DNA from: Ascochyta rabiei
Taxonomy: Eukaryota > Ascomycota > Dothideomycetes > Pleosporales > Didymellaceae
Direction of reading: 5' to 3'
NCBI RefSeq assembly: GCF_004011695.2
Contig: NC_082406.1
Coordinates: 2,418,001-2,482,000 of the forward strand
Length of the DNA: 64,000 nt
The notes below the pieces were generated by a model, which saw nothing but the letters and a program-made list of their open reading frames with translations, was not told the origin of the DNA and searched no databases. Made by a program: the position numbers and the translations under genes. This document shows positions 29,627 through 39,872 of the stretch, piece by piece; the first letter of the stretch is position 1; each line of letters begins with the position of its first letter.

Positions 29627-31504
29627 ATGCCGTCGCCCTCGAGCTCCAAGCGCAGCAGCACCCACGGCCGCATCGACAAGCTCGACTACCACTCCCCGCG
29701 CCGCCCACTGCTCGCCGCCACCGCCGCCACCGCCGCCACCGCCGCCACCGCCGCCACCGCCGCCACCGCCGCCTCGGACGCCTCCAGCCTCGACGCGGCC
29801 AGCAACAGCAACAGCCACAGCCACGCCGGCAGCTTCTTCGAGCACGTCGCCGAGGGCGTCATGGAGCGCGACCGCGACCGTCTGCAGCGCCTCGCCGTGC
29901 GCTGGCTGAGCTTCGCCTGGGCCGTTGTCAACTGCCTCTGCGCCGGCAGCATCACCGCCTACTCGCTGTACGCCCCGCTCTTCCAGCGCCGCCTGCACTA
30001 CACCCAGCTGCAGGTCAACGCCGTCAGCATCGTCGCCGAGCTGGGCATGTACCTGCCCGTCCCGCTCTTCGGCTACCTGTGCGACCGCCTGGGCCCCGCC
30101 GCCCCCTCGGCCCTGTCCGCCGCCTTCTTCGGCCTGGGCTACCTGCTCGCTGCCTTTGCCTACCACAGCGGCCCCCCGCCCTCGGCCGGCGGACACGGCT
30201 GGCCCTTTGCCGCCATGCTGCTGGCCTTCTTCGCCGTCGGCATGGGCACCAGCTGCATGTACCTGTCCGCCGTCACCACGTGCGCAAAGAACTTTGGCCG
30301 CGGCAACGCAAAGGGCATCGCCCTGGCCGTCCCCATCGCCGCCTTCGGTCTGAGCGGCATGTGGCAGAGCCAGCTCGGCGAGCACGTCCTGTACGAGACC
30401 AACCCCGACGGCTCCCGCGGCCACGTCGACGTCTTCCGCTTCTTCCTGTTCCTCGCCGGCCTGCTCCTCGCCGTCGGCCTCGTCGGCACCCTCACCCTGC
30501 GCATCATCGACGAGGACGAGCTGATTGACGACGCCGTCGACGAGCTCGAGCGCTCCGGCCTGCTCGCCCAGGACGCCTTCTTCACCGCCGCCGCCCAGAC
30601 CCACGGCTACGGCACCCTGCCCCCGCACCACCTCTCCGACTCCACCTTGGACTTCCTCCACTCCGAGGCCGCCGCCCTCAAGGCCCGCCACGACGAAGAG
30701 GCCCGCAAGAAGACCTGGCTCCTCAACGAAGAGACCCGCCGCTACCTCCTCGACCCCACCATGTGGTGGCTCGCCGCCGGCTTCTTCCTCGTCACCGGCC
30801 CGGGAGAAGCCTTCATCAACAACCTCGGCACCATCATCAACACCCTCACCCCGCCGCACGTCGACGTCTCCACCACCCCCGCCACCCACGTCTCCATTGT
30901 AGCCATCACCTCCACCCTCGCCCGCCTGCTCACCGGCACCCTCAGCGACATGCTGGCCCCGCCCGCCCCAGCACGCAGCCACCTCCAGGGGCCCGACAGC
31001 ATCGCCAACTCGCTCTCTTCGCTGCCGCCCCACCCCGCCCGCCGCTTCACCCTAAGCCGCGTCACCTTTCTGCTGACCTTTGCCCTGCTCCTCTCCCTCG
31101 GCCAAGTCCTGCTCGCCAGCGGCCTGATCCAGAACCACCCCTCGCGCTTCTCCCTCGTCAGCGCCCTGATCGGCGCCGGCTATGGCGCCGTCTTCTCGCT
31201 GACCCCCATCGTCGTCTCCGTCGTCTGGGGCGTCGAGAACTTTGGCACAAACTGGGGCATTCTCGCAATGACCCCCGCCGCCGGTGCTACCCTCTGGGGC
31301 GCCGTCTACGCCTTTGTCTACCAGCGCGGCGCAGATGCCATGACCATGGGCGACAGGGACGAGGATGATGTTCTGTGCTACGGGAAGGCGTGCTATGCCT
31401 CGACCTTTTGGGCCATGGCCCTATGCGTCTGGCTCGCTGTTGGCATGTGGACGTATGCCTGGCGGGGGCCTGGCGGGTGGAAGAGGAGGGGGGTTGCTGT
31501 GTAG
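29627..31504 (+). CDS. MCH1: MCH1-like major facilitator (monocarboxylate transporter homologue)
   Basis: An intronless gene of 625 aa from the ATG at 29627; an upstream open extension to 29480 is 5' UTR repeat. An N-terminal cytosolic tail contains an Ala-Thr-Ala repeat. The first membrane segment, CLCAGSITAYSLYAPLFQRR, is followed by LHYTQLQVNAVSIVAELGMY and LPVPLFGYLCDRLGP, which match the fungal MCH1 group. About twelve hydrophobic segments are split by a large central loop. MCH1 proteins are monocarboxylate-transporter homologues by sequence, but yeast MCH1 has not been shown to carry monocarboxylates; a vacuolar location has been reported for yeast. The gene is extremely GC-rich (48 of 60 bases in 30061-30120). 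Confidence 0.88.
   Translation: MPSPSSSKRSSTHGRIDKLDYHSPRRPLLAATAATAATAATAATAATAASDASSLDAASNSNSHSHAGSFFEHVAEGVMERDRDRLQRLAVRWLSFAWAVVNCLCAGSITAYSLYAPLFQRRLHYTQLQVNAVSIVAELGMYLPVPLFGYLCDRLGPAAPSALSAAFFGLGYLLAAFAYHSGPPPSAGGHGWPFAAMLLAFFAVGMGTSCMYLSAVTTCAKNFGRGNAKGIALAVPIAAFGLSGMWQSQLGEHVLYETNPDGSRGHVDVFRFFLFLAGLLLAVGLVGTLTLRIIDEDELIDDAVDELERSGLLAQDAFFTAAAQTHGYGTLPPHHLSDSTLDFLHSEAAALKARHDEEARKKTWLLNEETRRYLLDPTMWWLAAGFFLVTGPGEAFINNLGTIINTLTPPHVDVSTTPATHVSIVAITSTLARLLTGTLSDMLAPPAPARSHLQGPDSIANSLSSLPPHPARRFTLSRVTFLLTFALLLSLGQVLLASGLIQNHPSRFSLVSALIGAGYGAVFSLTPIVVSVVWGVENFGTNWGILAMTPAAGATLWGAVYAFVYQRGADAMTMGDRDEDDVLCYGKACYASTFWAMALCVWLAVGMWTYAWRGPGGWKRRGVAV
29715..29772. repeat. 9-bp coding repeat GCCGCCACC (Ala-Ala-Thr)
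   Basis: Six to seven near-perfect GCCGCCACC units inside the MCH1 coding sequence, encoding an Ala-Thr-Ala tract in the N-terminal tail. The period is a multiple of three, so copy-number change would keep the frame. Confidence 0.9.
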
Positions 31505-31708
31505 ATTTTTTTTTTCTTTCTCTTTTCTATTTGCGCTTGATTTGGTCTTGCATGTCTTGCGTGTCTTGCATGTCTTGCGTGTCTTGCATGTCTTGCATGG
31601 TTTCTTGGCTGTATAGCGTGCATTTTCTCTTCCGTGGCGTTGTTGTGGCGTCTTCTGCATCTGTCAAGCTCTTGGATATCTCTGTTCTCCGTGCATACCT
31701 ACACAACA

Positions 31709-31840
31709 ACCCATTGCAATACACATCAACCCATTGCAATACACATCAACCCACTGCAATACACATCAACCCATTGCAATACACATCAACCCATTGCAAT
31801 ACACATCAACCCATTGCAATACACATCAACCCATTGCATC
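31709..31840. repeat. 20-bp minisatellite, ~6.5 copies
   Basis: The unit ACCCATTGCAATACACATCA recurs at exactly 20-nt spacing (cores at 31711, 31731, 31751, 31771, 31791, 31811 and 31831), with one T-to-C change in the third copy and a degenerate last copy. Confidence 0.97.
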
Positions 31841-32228
31841 ACTCAATCAACACCCCACCATCACCAGCATCACCAACACCTCACAAGCAACAGCAAGAAG
31901 TATATCACCAAGAATATACATTGAATTACCAAGAACCCACTAACCATGCCGCTCATGATTCCCTTGCATCCTCCATCTCCATCTCCATTCACCACCCATC
32001 CTCCATCTCCATCCATCTCCATCCATCCTCCATCTCCATCCATCCTCCATCTCCATCCACCACCCACCCACCACGAACCCAACAAGGCAAGACGAGCCCA
32101 GCAAGAAAGAAGAAACAACACCAACAAAGAAAGGGTATCGACAATTTCCGCCGCGAAGCGCTGCGAGGTGCTGTCCCTCGAGTCCAAGTCTTGAACCGAA
32201 AGGGCCAGAGTGAAAAACGGATAATACA

Positions 32229-32320
32229 AGAGAGAGAGAGAGAGAGAGAGAAGAGGAAAGAAGAGAGAGGAAAGAAGAGAGAGGAAAGAAGAGAGAAGAG
32301 AGAAGAGAGAAGAGAGAAGA
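32229..32320. repeat. GA-rich microsatellite
   Basis: (GA)n at about 32230-32253, then imperfect GGAAAGAAGAGA and AGAGAAG units. A purine-only strand of this length can adopt triplex structures in principle. Confidence 0.9.
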
Positions 32321-32346
32321 AATCATCCTCGCTAATGCTGCTAGTT

Positions 32347-32613
32347 AAAAGGTGGAATCATGCTGCTAGTGGAAAGATGGAATCATGCTGCTGGAAAGAT
32401 GGAACCATGCTGCTGGAAAGATGGAATCATGCTGCTAGAACGATGGAACCATGCTGCTAGAACGATAGAACCATGCTGCTAGAACGATGGAATCATGCTG
32501 CTAGAACGATGGAATCATGCTGCTAGAACGATAGAACCATGCTGCTAGAACGATGGAATCATGCTGCTAGAACGATAGAATCATGCTGCTAGAAAGATGG
32601 AACCATGCTGGCG
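32347..32613. repeat. 22-bp minisatellite, ~12 copies
   Basis: The unit is close to AACGATGGAATCATGCTGCT plus AG. Copies differ at a few fixed positions (AACGAT/AAAGAT, GGAATC/GGAACC/AGAACC, CTAG/CTGG), suggesting expansion by slippage or unequal exchange with variant blocks. It lies about 180 nt past the stop codon of the WD40 protein. Confidence 0.95.
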
Positions 32614-32796
32614 GAAAATAAATGGCAAAGCAAAAGACCATGCCAACGGCTTACATGGATCGGTCATTACGTCGTTTCAATAGCTTGGTTGATGTTTGCG
32701 TTTGTGCATGCAACAAGTACAGTACGCCAAGTCTTCAAAGACTCATTCAGAGCCTCGTTCAGATCAGAACAAAGTACGAGTGTCGACGCAATCGGA

Positions 32797-35700
32797 TCAG
32801 ATCATCGGCGTCGCCTCGGGCTTGTACACCCCCGCCTGCAGCGTCTGGGGCGGCATGTTGGCACGCACCTCCTTCGGGTGTCGGTAGAAGCTCTGGTCCT
32901 CGCTGGCCGGAACCACTGCCTCCCACGGCTGCGTCGGGGCCGGCGGCGGAGGCGGTGGCATGCTGTTAAAGTACGCGTCCAGGTGGTTTCCCTCGCCGGG
33001 CGAACGCGTAGCTGGGCCCCGAGAGTATGAGTAGTCCGCTACGCTTTCGTACGGAGCTGCAAGGTCAGAACGCCCAGCTGGTGGCGATCTGTGTCCCGAT
33101 CGACTGGTGCTGCGCATGCGGTCGGTCACGCGTCTGAACGTCGATCCAAGGTTCTCGCTGACACTGCCGCGACCTCGTCGATGGGCTTGAGGCGAGCCAG
33201 CTGCAGACATGTTCGTCGGCGAAACGCGCTGTGGCTGTTCCTCTATCGCTACACTCACCACAGTGACCCCGTTAGGAGCAGCACCGCCGCCGAAATGGAA
33301 CGGTGGGGGAGGTGGCGGTGGTGGCGGCGGCGGCGGTGGCGGCGGTGGAGCACCCAGATGCTGGAGCTGCGAGAGGACCGGCGGCGCGACATCTTCCTCC
33401 TCGATGATGATCACCTGAGTCTCGTTGATGGTGCCGTCGATGCTGTTCCTGAACGGGGGTGGGCTGACACGCTTGTAGTTGGAGGGCACCAAGATCTCCG
33501 GTGGCGAGTTCATCCGCGTGTGGCTGCGAGGCCCACTGAGAGATGGACGTCTTCCTGCACCAGGGAAGGCGTTTGGCAGAAGAATCTCCTGCGGGGGTGC
33601 CGATGCAGAGCGAGGCAGGTTAGCTGACTGCCCGAATGTGGTAGAGGGCAGGAACGTGGTTGCGGGAAGTAGCGGGCCGACGTCGTCCTCCTGAGCTTCT
33701 TGTGGCTCCTGGGGATATTGATGGTTTTGCGGGATGGCGGGCACAGCAGGTACCTCCTCCCATTCCTCAGGCTCTGCACTCATGTACCTCGGATGACGCA
33801 TGGCCCGGGGGTTGGCCGGCAGACCGATAGGTACCGAAGGCGTGGAGGTTCCTTTGGCCAAGAATCTGTTTGCTGGTTTGTTGATCGGATCCGCTGTCTG
33901 GCTCCGCTGGATCGGATCGCGATACATTGACATTGAGCCCAGCATATCGTCCGTGTTGGAGCGTCCTCCAGACAGCGGCCGGAATTTGAACTCCTCGGGA
34001 TGAGGGATCGCAGGTGCTGAAGGACGTCGGGCCAACGACAGTCGGCGGGCTTCCAGCTCTTTCGCTGCAAGTTCCTTCCGGGTCCGTGTTAGAGGACGCG
34101 ATCGAGGTGCGCCGTGGAGGCTGGACGAAAGGGAATCTGGCGATCCGGCCCTCATCTGGTTGCGGGTCAGGCTGGATCCTCGAATCGCAGGCGTGGGCCT
34201 CCTGCTAATGGACCGGTCTCGAGGTTGGCGGCTGACGCTGCGTTGACGTGGGCGAGCAGCGTTGGTGTCTGCGCTGCTCACGAAATCTTCTGCTCGCATC
34301 GACTGCGGAGATTCAGGTGAGCGGTCTCCGCGCATACCGCTACGACCCCGGTCGGCAGCTGGGCGGCGACTGGAAGCTCGACTGGCGCCTCTGCTGCGGG
34401 TGCCCATGACGCCTTCGGGGGACTCGGCGCGTTGTGCAGTCTTGGACGAGGCTCTGGTCTTGCTTGTGCCGTACCGTGCGCGACTGCGTGCTCTGCGGGT
34501 GCTCGCTATCGATTCTGTGGCGATTGGGGAGGCCACCTCCATCTTGTAGAATCGCTCGTCGTCGTAACTCTCGCTGTTCGCTGCGGCCTCTTCCGTGCTG
34601 TTCACACCAACATCCTCATGCGACATGGGCACAGGAGACGATGGCGACCGCTTGGCGGCTCGAATGTAGCGGACATCGGTTCGCCCACGACCTTCAGATC
34701 CATCGCGAGTTCGGCTGCGCGCCTTGGCTGTGCGTGAGGCAGGTCTTTCCTCGTCTCTAGAGTCAGCACGCTCGCGAGCAAAGTGTGTAGCTTCATCGAG
34801 GCTATTGATGTACTGATCGATGCTGCGCGCCTTTGCACTCTTCAGGCTCGCGTCAGTGAGGGGCGGACTCAAGTTGTTGGTGTAGTGCGTGTCTGGACCT
34901 GCCTCAACGACAGTCTTCTGCATCGCTAGATGGAGGTCTCTCTGGTTTCTGCTGCGAGAACTGGTGCGCGACACCGTTGACTTCTCTTTGTAGGCGTCGA
35001 AAACGCCCACCGCGGGAGAGGGAAGGTGATCGTTAGCTTTAGCAGGTGCAAACGTGGATGCCGAGAGGACAAAGTCGTTGGCGTTGCCTGCGGAGGTGGT
35101 ACGTCTGGTCGAGAATGGCAGGGTCTCAGCTTCACGTCCGACGTTGTCGATGGCAGTCCTTGGTTTGGATTCAGCTCGTTGTCCACGATCGGGAAGGGCG
35201 AGGGTAGCCAGGCTTTCGTTGGTGTTCGTAGAGCGTCCAGCGTCAGACCGAGATGCCATTCGTCTTCTGCTGCCATACGCTCCTGGAGTCGCGGTCCGTG
35301 CAGAAGAAGGCTCCAAAGATCTGTCTCGAGCGGCTCCGCGGCCGATCCAGCCGTGAGTGCCTACTGCCGGGGTGGTTGCAGATTCGGCGATCGGGGTGGT
35401 GCCATGGTTCATCGGGGTTTGCTCGTCTTCTTCCCCTCTAACAATCTGTCTGGGCTGCGGTCCACGAGAAAAGTCTGTGACAAGCTTGAGAGACGCCATC
35501 CTGGCGACGACTCGACTGCTACCCACGCTTGGAGGAGACAATGGCGGGCTGAGCTGCGAGCCGAGCAGAGCTTGTTTTTGAGCAGAGAAGACTGCATCCT
35601 GAGCTCGAGGAGAGAACCACGGCTCGGTGGCTTCGAGGCCCATGCAAGAGAAGCACCTCACTGCCAACTCGGCTTTGCCCTTGGCGACTGCCACCTCACC

Positions 35701-37960
35701 CCATTTCCTCACCAGGAAAGACTGTCTTTGCCAGTCCGTAGGGAATATAAGACAGGTCAAGAGGACAGCTTCCATGTACTGCTTCTGGGAGACGTAGACT
35801 TCAATAGCATCGTTGTTCTCGCCCAGACCAAGGAGAATAGCGACCGCGGGATGGACGTCGCCCTTCTCCAGCAGCCGCTGGACAAAAGCCTCGCCCACCT
35901 TTTTCTGCGAGCCTTGCCCCATGTTACTCAACGCAAGAAGCATCCAGTCAGAAGAAGTCATAGACTCGGAACCGACCATGGATGCCATGAAGTCAGCTCC
36001 CAGTTCACCAAGCCACTTGGAAAGAAGGACAGCCGCAGCCGACCCAGCAGGGTGGCGTGCGAGCTCATCCCGAACAAGTTCGTCGATGTCGTTTTCCCAT
36101 CCGAACACCACTTTGAGCAGGTTTCGTCTAAGGTCATTTGGCGTTCGCTCGGGCCCCAGCTCTGTGGGTCGGAAGGGAACGTCGGCGAGCCTGGCTTTGG
36201 TGAAAGGGAACAAATCCAGCTTCTGGGTCTTCTTCGACTCGTCTGGGCTACGCATCACCTCCTTGCGAAGGGCTGACGAGCCGTATCGAGACGACGCTGC
36301 GGCCGAGGTAGCGGAACGGATGGAGATGCTGGCTTGCGAAGCGCCTTCTGCGAAAGACGAGTCTCCGGAGGAGAAAACGGTGCCCGAGGCGCCAGAAGCT
36401 GCACTCCTCGACGATCGGGCCGTCCCCCACGTGGGCCTGTCGTAGCGATATCGTGGTTGGCGCCCGCTACCAGCAGAGGAACGCGAGCTCAGGGATCCGC
36501 GACTTGACACTGGACTCAGGGGTCCGACACGGTCACGACGCTCTTCTTCCAACTCGACGAGCTCATTTGCAATCTTCTGCAGTGGCGACATCATGATGTC
36601 CTCGTCCTCGCTAGCCTCCGAGGCAAGGAGCATCTGAGGCGCAGTCTTGATTGGGCGGGCTGTCACCGGCTCCTCATCGAGTTGCAGGTGTATCTGTCTC
36701 TGCTCATCCAAGGAGACCGGGGGCGAAGGAGGTGGTTCTGCGGGTGCATGCTGGACGTTGGCAACCATTGTTGGTGTGCTGCTAGGGTTGATGTCGTACT
36801 GCTGAACACTGTAGCTCTGGCTCACGGTGAACAGCGTGGCCGTCGGGCCATAGCTGCAGATAGCGGCAACATCTTGGGTCGTGGGAACGGTTTCATACGT
36901 GACTCGCTTGGTGCGAACGTCCCACGAGCAGGTTTGGCTGTGGAAGATGGCTGGTCAGCACGTAGGGTCAGGCAATCAGCAGGCTCACGGGTACGCACCC
37001 TTCCGTGTATTGGACGATTCGGCCGTTCTTGGACCAGGAGAACCAGCAAGGGCCAGCTTCTCTCGATTCCGACTTGTTGAGCACACGAATGACACAGGGT
37101 GCATCGCCGCCATGCGAAGACTTGGGGACGCTCCACACTCTAAGGTCACCGTCTGATGCTTGAGCAGCCAACATTTCGGACTTTTGCTTCGAGGAAGAAC
37201 CATGCCAAGCCAGGCCGGCCACAGGGGAGGGGATCCTGGGCGTGGTCAAGGTGTGGATGATGGTGAAGGTGGGCTGCAGTGTCGCAATGAGGATGGAGCC
37301 ATTGTGGTAGCTAGGCTGGATTAGTGAGTGGGCTTTGCGCATGCTCGGGACTCTACGTACCCAATTGCGAAAGTGCGGCAGTCTGAAGCTGGCGCTAGCG
37401 CGGTGATGGGGTCGAAGATGGTTCTTGCGGAGAGGTGCTCGGATGTGGAGGGCTCGAATAGGATGATGTTGCCCTGGGCGTTTCCTGTTGGATTGCATCA
37501 TCAGCGCGCGTTTGGACCGTGGCGAACCAGCAGCTTGGGACTTACCAAAGGCAACATTTCCGTTTCTCATCCACGTGGCCACCCTGATCTGCTCGTACGA
37601 AGCAAAGCGCGCGACTTCATCTCCGGACAGCAGATCCCAGACTATGGCGGTCGAGCCGGTGTCGTAGCTCAGGACCAGTCGGCCTGCGCCGCGCTCGCTA
37701 ACGTTGTCGGTCGAGATCCAGGCCACGTCTTCTCGGTGTCTCTCGAAGCGCTTCTCTACGGCCAGGGTGTCGTGGTGTAGGCAGTAGATGATGTTCTGCT
37801 GCGCGTACAGCAGGAACGAGCCGGTTGCGGCGCATGGCTGGAATGCGAACTCGTCGTTTTGGGGGGTGATGCTCGGGGTGGGGATTTGGAACTTGACGTC
37901 TGATCGAATGGAGGAGCCCTTTGCTGAGTTGGAGCGCTGGCGGGCATGGCCTAGGGACAT
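32797..37960 (-). CDS. Large WD40-repeat protein with disordered middle and helical domain
   Basis: Four exons, 37960-37546, 37484-37361, 37310-36999 and 36937-32797 (introns 61, 50 and 61 nt), encode 1663 aa; all phases agree. Residues 1 to about 350 contain WD40-like blades (TGSTAIVWDLLSGDEVARF, ASDGDLRVWSV, SWSKNGRIVQYTEG, then SWDVRTKRV and SYSVQQYDINPS). A helical region at roughly 500-720 (RRNLLKVVFGWENDIDELV, AIEVYVSQKQYMEAVLLTCL) resembles the alpha-solenoid that follows WD40 domains in coat- or scaffold-type proteins. The rest is Ser/Arg-rich and disordered, with 16 consecutive prolines near the C-terminal part. I recognise the architecture as fungal but cannot assign a function. Antisense ORFs over the last exon are shadows. 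Confidence 0.8.
33301..33348. repeat. Coding trinucleotide repeat for 16 prolines
   Basis: CGG/TGG-type triplets on the plus strand (CCN on the coding strand) give 16 prolines in a row, flanked by LGA and FHF. Such tracts bind profilin, SH3 or WW domains in other proteins. Confidence 0.93.
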
Positions 37961-39059
37961 TGTAGATGGCCTGCAAGGCGGTTGCTGTCAGTCGGCGTCG
38001 AGTGCAAGCACACTTGCGCGGCGCATCACCAAGGGAAGAGTATCGATCAAGGGCAGACGCAGCTTGCAGAAGGACGGAGAGGAAGCGCAGGGCCTGCCAG
38101 GGGCGTCCTACTCACTGCAGTGTGCGCGCTAAAGAGCAGTGCGCTTTTCACGCTGGCTCCACGGCGTCTCGAGGTATACTTTGGCCCCTCACGGCTTACA
38201 GGGATCGAGGCTGGCGGTTAGACAAGCACTGCATCCGACCGTTTGGGAAGTCGTGTGAGGGGTACGAGCGGTGCATGCAGCTGAAAACACAGACGGCCGA
38301 CAGTCAGACAGTCAGACAGTCAGAGCAGGATGGGAAGAGAAGGAGAGGCCCAGCAGAGGCGCGGGCGAGATGTGAGGAGTTGCGCGTGGGCAGCTGGGGC
38401 CTATCAAGCTTCGGCGCTTAACACTTAACAGCACAGGACGAATTCATCTCGCTCAGAATAGGACGACGAGCACGGTCAGAAGTTAGAGGCGCGTGGAGCG
38501 ATGCTCGACGAGAGCATGGCAGGGGGCCATGGGGCGTCTAATCGCTGTCCGCCAGCGAGCTCATTTGCTGGCCGTCGTGGAGGCTCGAGATGGAGCTGGC
38601 ACTCGACGCACCAAGAAGAGTCACGCTGCCTAGCGAGCGATGCTGGTCGCCAACTTGGCCGTTTGCAAGTGACACAGCACGTCAGTGGTCCAGGTTCGCG
38701 CCGCGGAAACAGCGGTGCCTGCATGGACGCGGACAGGAGCCTCTCAAAGCACTCGTCCACGCAGGGAACGCGGGCGCGGAAGACGAGGTGAGGAGGAGCA
38801 AGTGATGGTGCAGGGTGATTGGGTGCGCTAGCCTTGTGGTGCAAGCCGAATCACACCTTGGATGCCCACGACGGCCCAATCGTGGCCCGCAGCGGCGCTG
38901 GAGCTACGGCCCGTTGGCAAGGATCAACCACGCTTCGCCCAGACCATGCGCACAGCTGCAACGCCAGCGACTCGTCCCATACATCAGTCGCATGCTTCTC
39001 AGCGCACTGCGACGTGTCTGCTCCCATCTCTGAGCGCCGTTGCGCAACGCCAAGCCCAA

Positions 39060-39243
39060 CATGACACTGGACATGACTGGACATGACTGACATGACTGGA
39101 CATGAAGACTGAATGAAGACTGAATGAAAACTGAATGAAGACTGAATGAAGATTGAACATGAAAACTGAATCAAGACTGAACATGAACACTGAACATGCA
39201 CTGAACATGCACTGAACATGCACTGAACATGAACACTGAACAA
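39060..39243. repeat. Compound minisatellite (ACTGGACATG / ACTGAATGAAG / CACTGAACATG)
   Basis: Three related 10-12-bp units follow each other: GACTGGACAT-type, then GACTGAATGAA-type, then GCACTGAACAT-type. All share ACTGRA(Y)ATGA, so the array seems to have evolved from one motif. Confidence 0.9.
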
Positions 39244-39671
39244 AGACGGCTGGCGCGCACAATTCACCACCTCGGATCGACCCTCATCCCGCCCGGGAGC
39301 CGGCCGTGTAGTGTACTGTGTAAGTGTGTGGCACCACCATCGTGTCTCTGAGCAACGGCTGTTCAGTTCGATGCAATGCTGCCACGGACCAGCCCTGTCC
39401 ACGGGCCACGGCACACCGATACAGCACAACCTCCCCACGTCCTGATACCCATGGACCGGACAACCCGACCTCACGCTGCACCCGAAGCCATGTATCCTTC
39501 ACGAATCTGTCCGCACGCACATGTACCGTGTCTAGCTCCAGGAACCAGCTGTTGAACGCTCCGCAGACGTGACGGCCTGCTTCCCATGGCACACAAACGC
39601 GCACCTGAGTCCCTTGTCCGCACGCCCTCTATTGCACGCCCTCTTTCGCACTGGCCGTCTCGGTAAGCAAA

Positions 39672-39872
39672 GTGATGGTCGATCCAAACTCGCAGAGTAA
39701 TGGTCGATCCAACCTCGCAGAGTAATGGTCGATCCAATTTCGCAGAGTGACGGTCGATCCACCTCGCAGAGTACTGGTCGATCCAATTTCGCAGAGTGAC
39801 GGTCGATCCACCTCGCAGAGTAATGGTCGATCCAAACTCGCAAAGTGACGGTCGATCCAACCTCAGGTACAC
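39672..39872. repeat. ~25-bp minisatellite, 8 copies
   Basis: The core GGTCGATCCAA is followed by CTCGCAGAGT or TTTCGCAGAGT and recurs every 24-26 nt eight times. Variants alternate (AATGGTCG/GACGGTCG/ACTGGTCG), hinting at a higher-order two-unit period of about 50 nt. Confidence 0.95.

Larger units (their letters stand above)
31505..32796. other. Convergent intergenic region made largely of minisatellites
   Basis: 1.3 kb between the MCH1 and WD40-protein stop codons. At least four unrelated simple or tandem repeats follow one another: TGTCTTGCA/G units at 31548-31600, a 20-bp array, CATCTCCATC-rich DNA at 31970-32065, a GA-rich tract, and a 22-bp array. A 361-codon ORF across this region (31375-32460) is an artefact of the repeats. 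Confidence 0.7.

Noticed and set aside
29390..31033. 547-codon ORF on the minus strand
   Set aside because: Antisense shadow of MCH1 in very GC-rich DNA, with glycine runs arising from the GCC repeats.
27969..31504. Foreign origin of the GC-rich block
   Set aside because: RRP42 and MCH1 are conserved fungal genes and RRP42 keeps a typical short fungal intron; a compositional cause is simpler.
31375..32460. 361-codon plus-strand ORF
   Set aside because: It overlaps the MCH1 end in another frame and then runs through minisatellites.
32347..32613. Regular 22-bp repeats considered as a CRISPR array
   Set aside because: Copies are head-to-tail without unique spacers and the genome is eukaryotic; the same applies to 39672-39872.
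35026..36276. 416-codon ORF on the plus strand
   Set aside because: It lies antisense within the last exon of the WD40 protein, which has clear coding features.
38851..39474. 207-codon minus-strand ORF with Cys/Ser/Phe periodicity
   Set aside because: The periodicity is that of the tandem repeat at 39060-39243.
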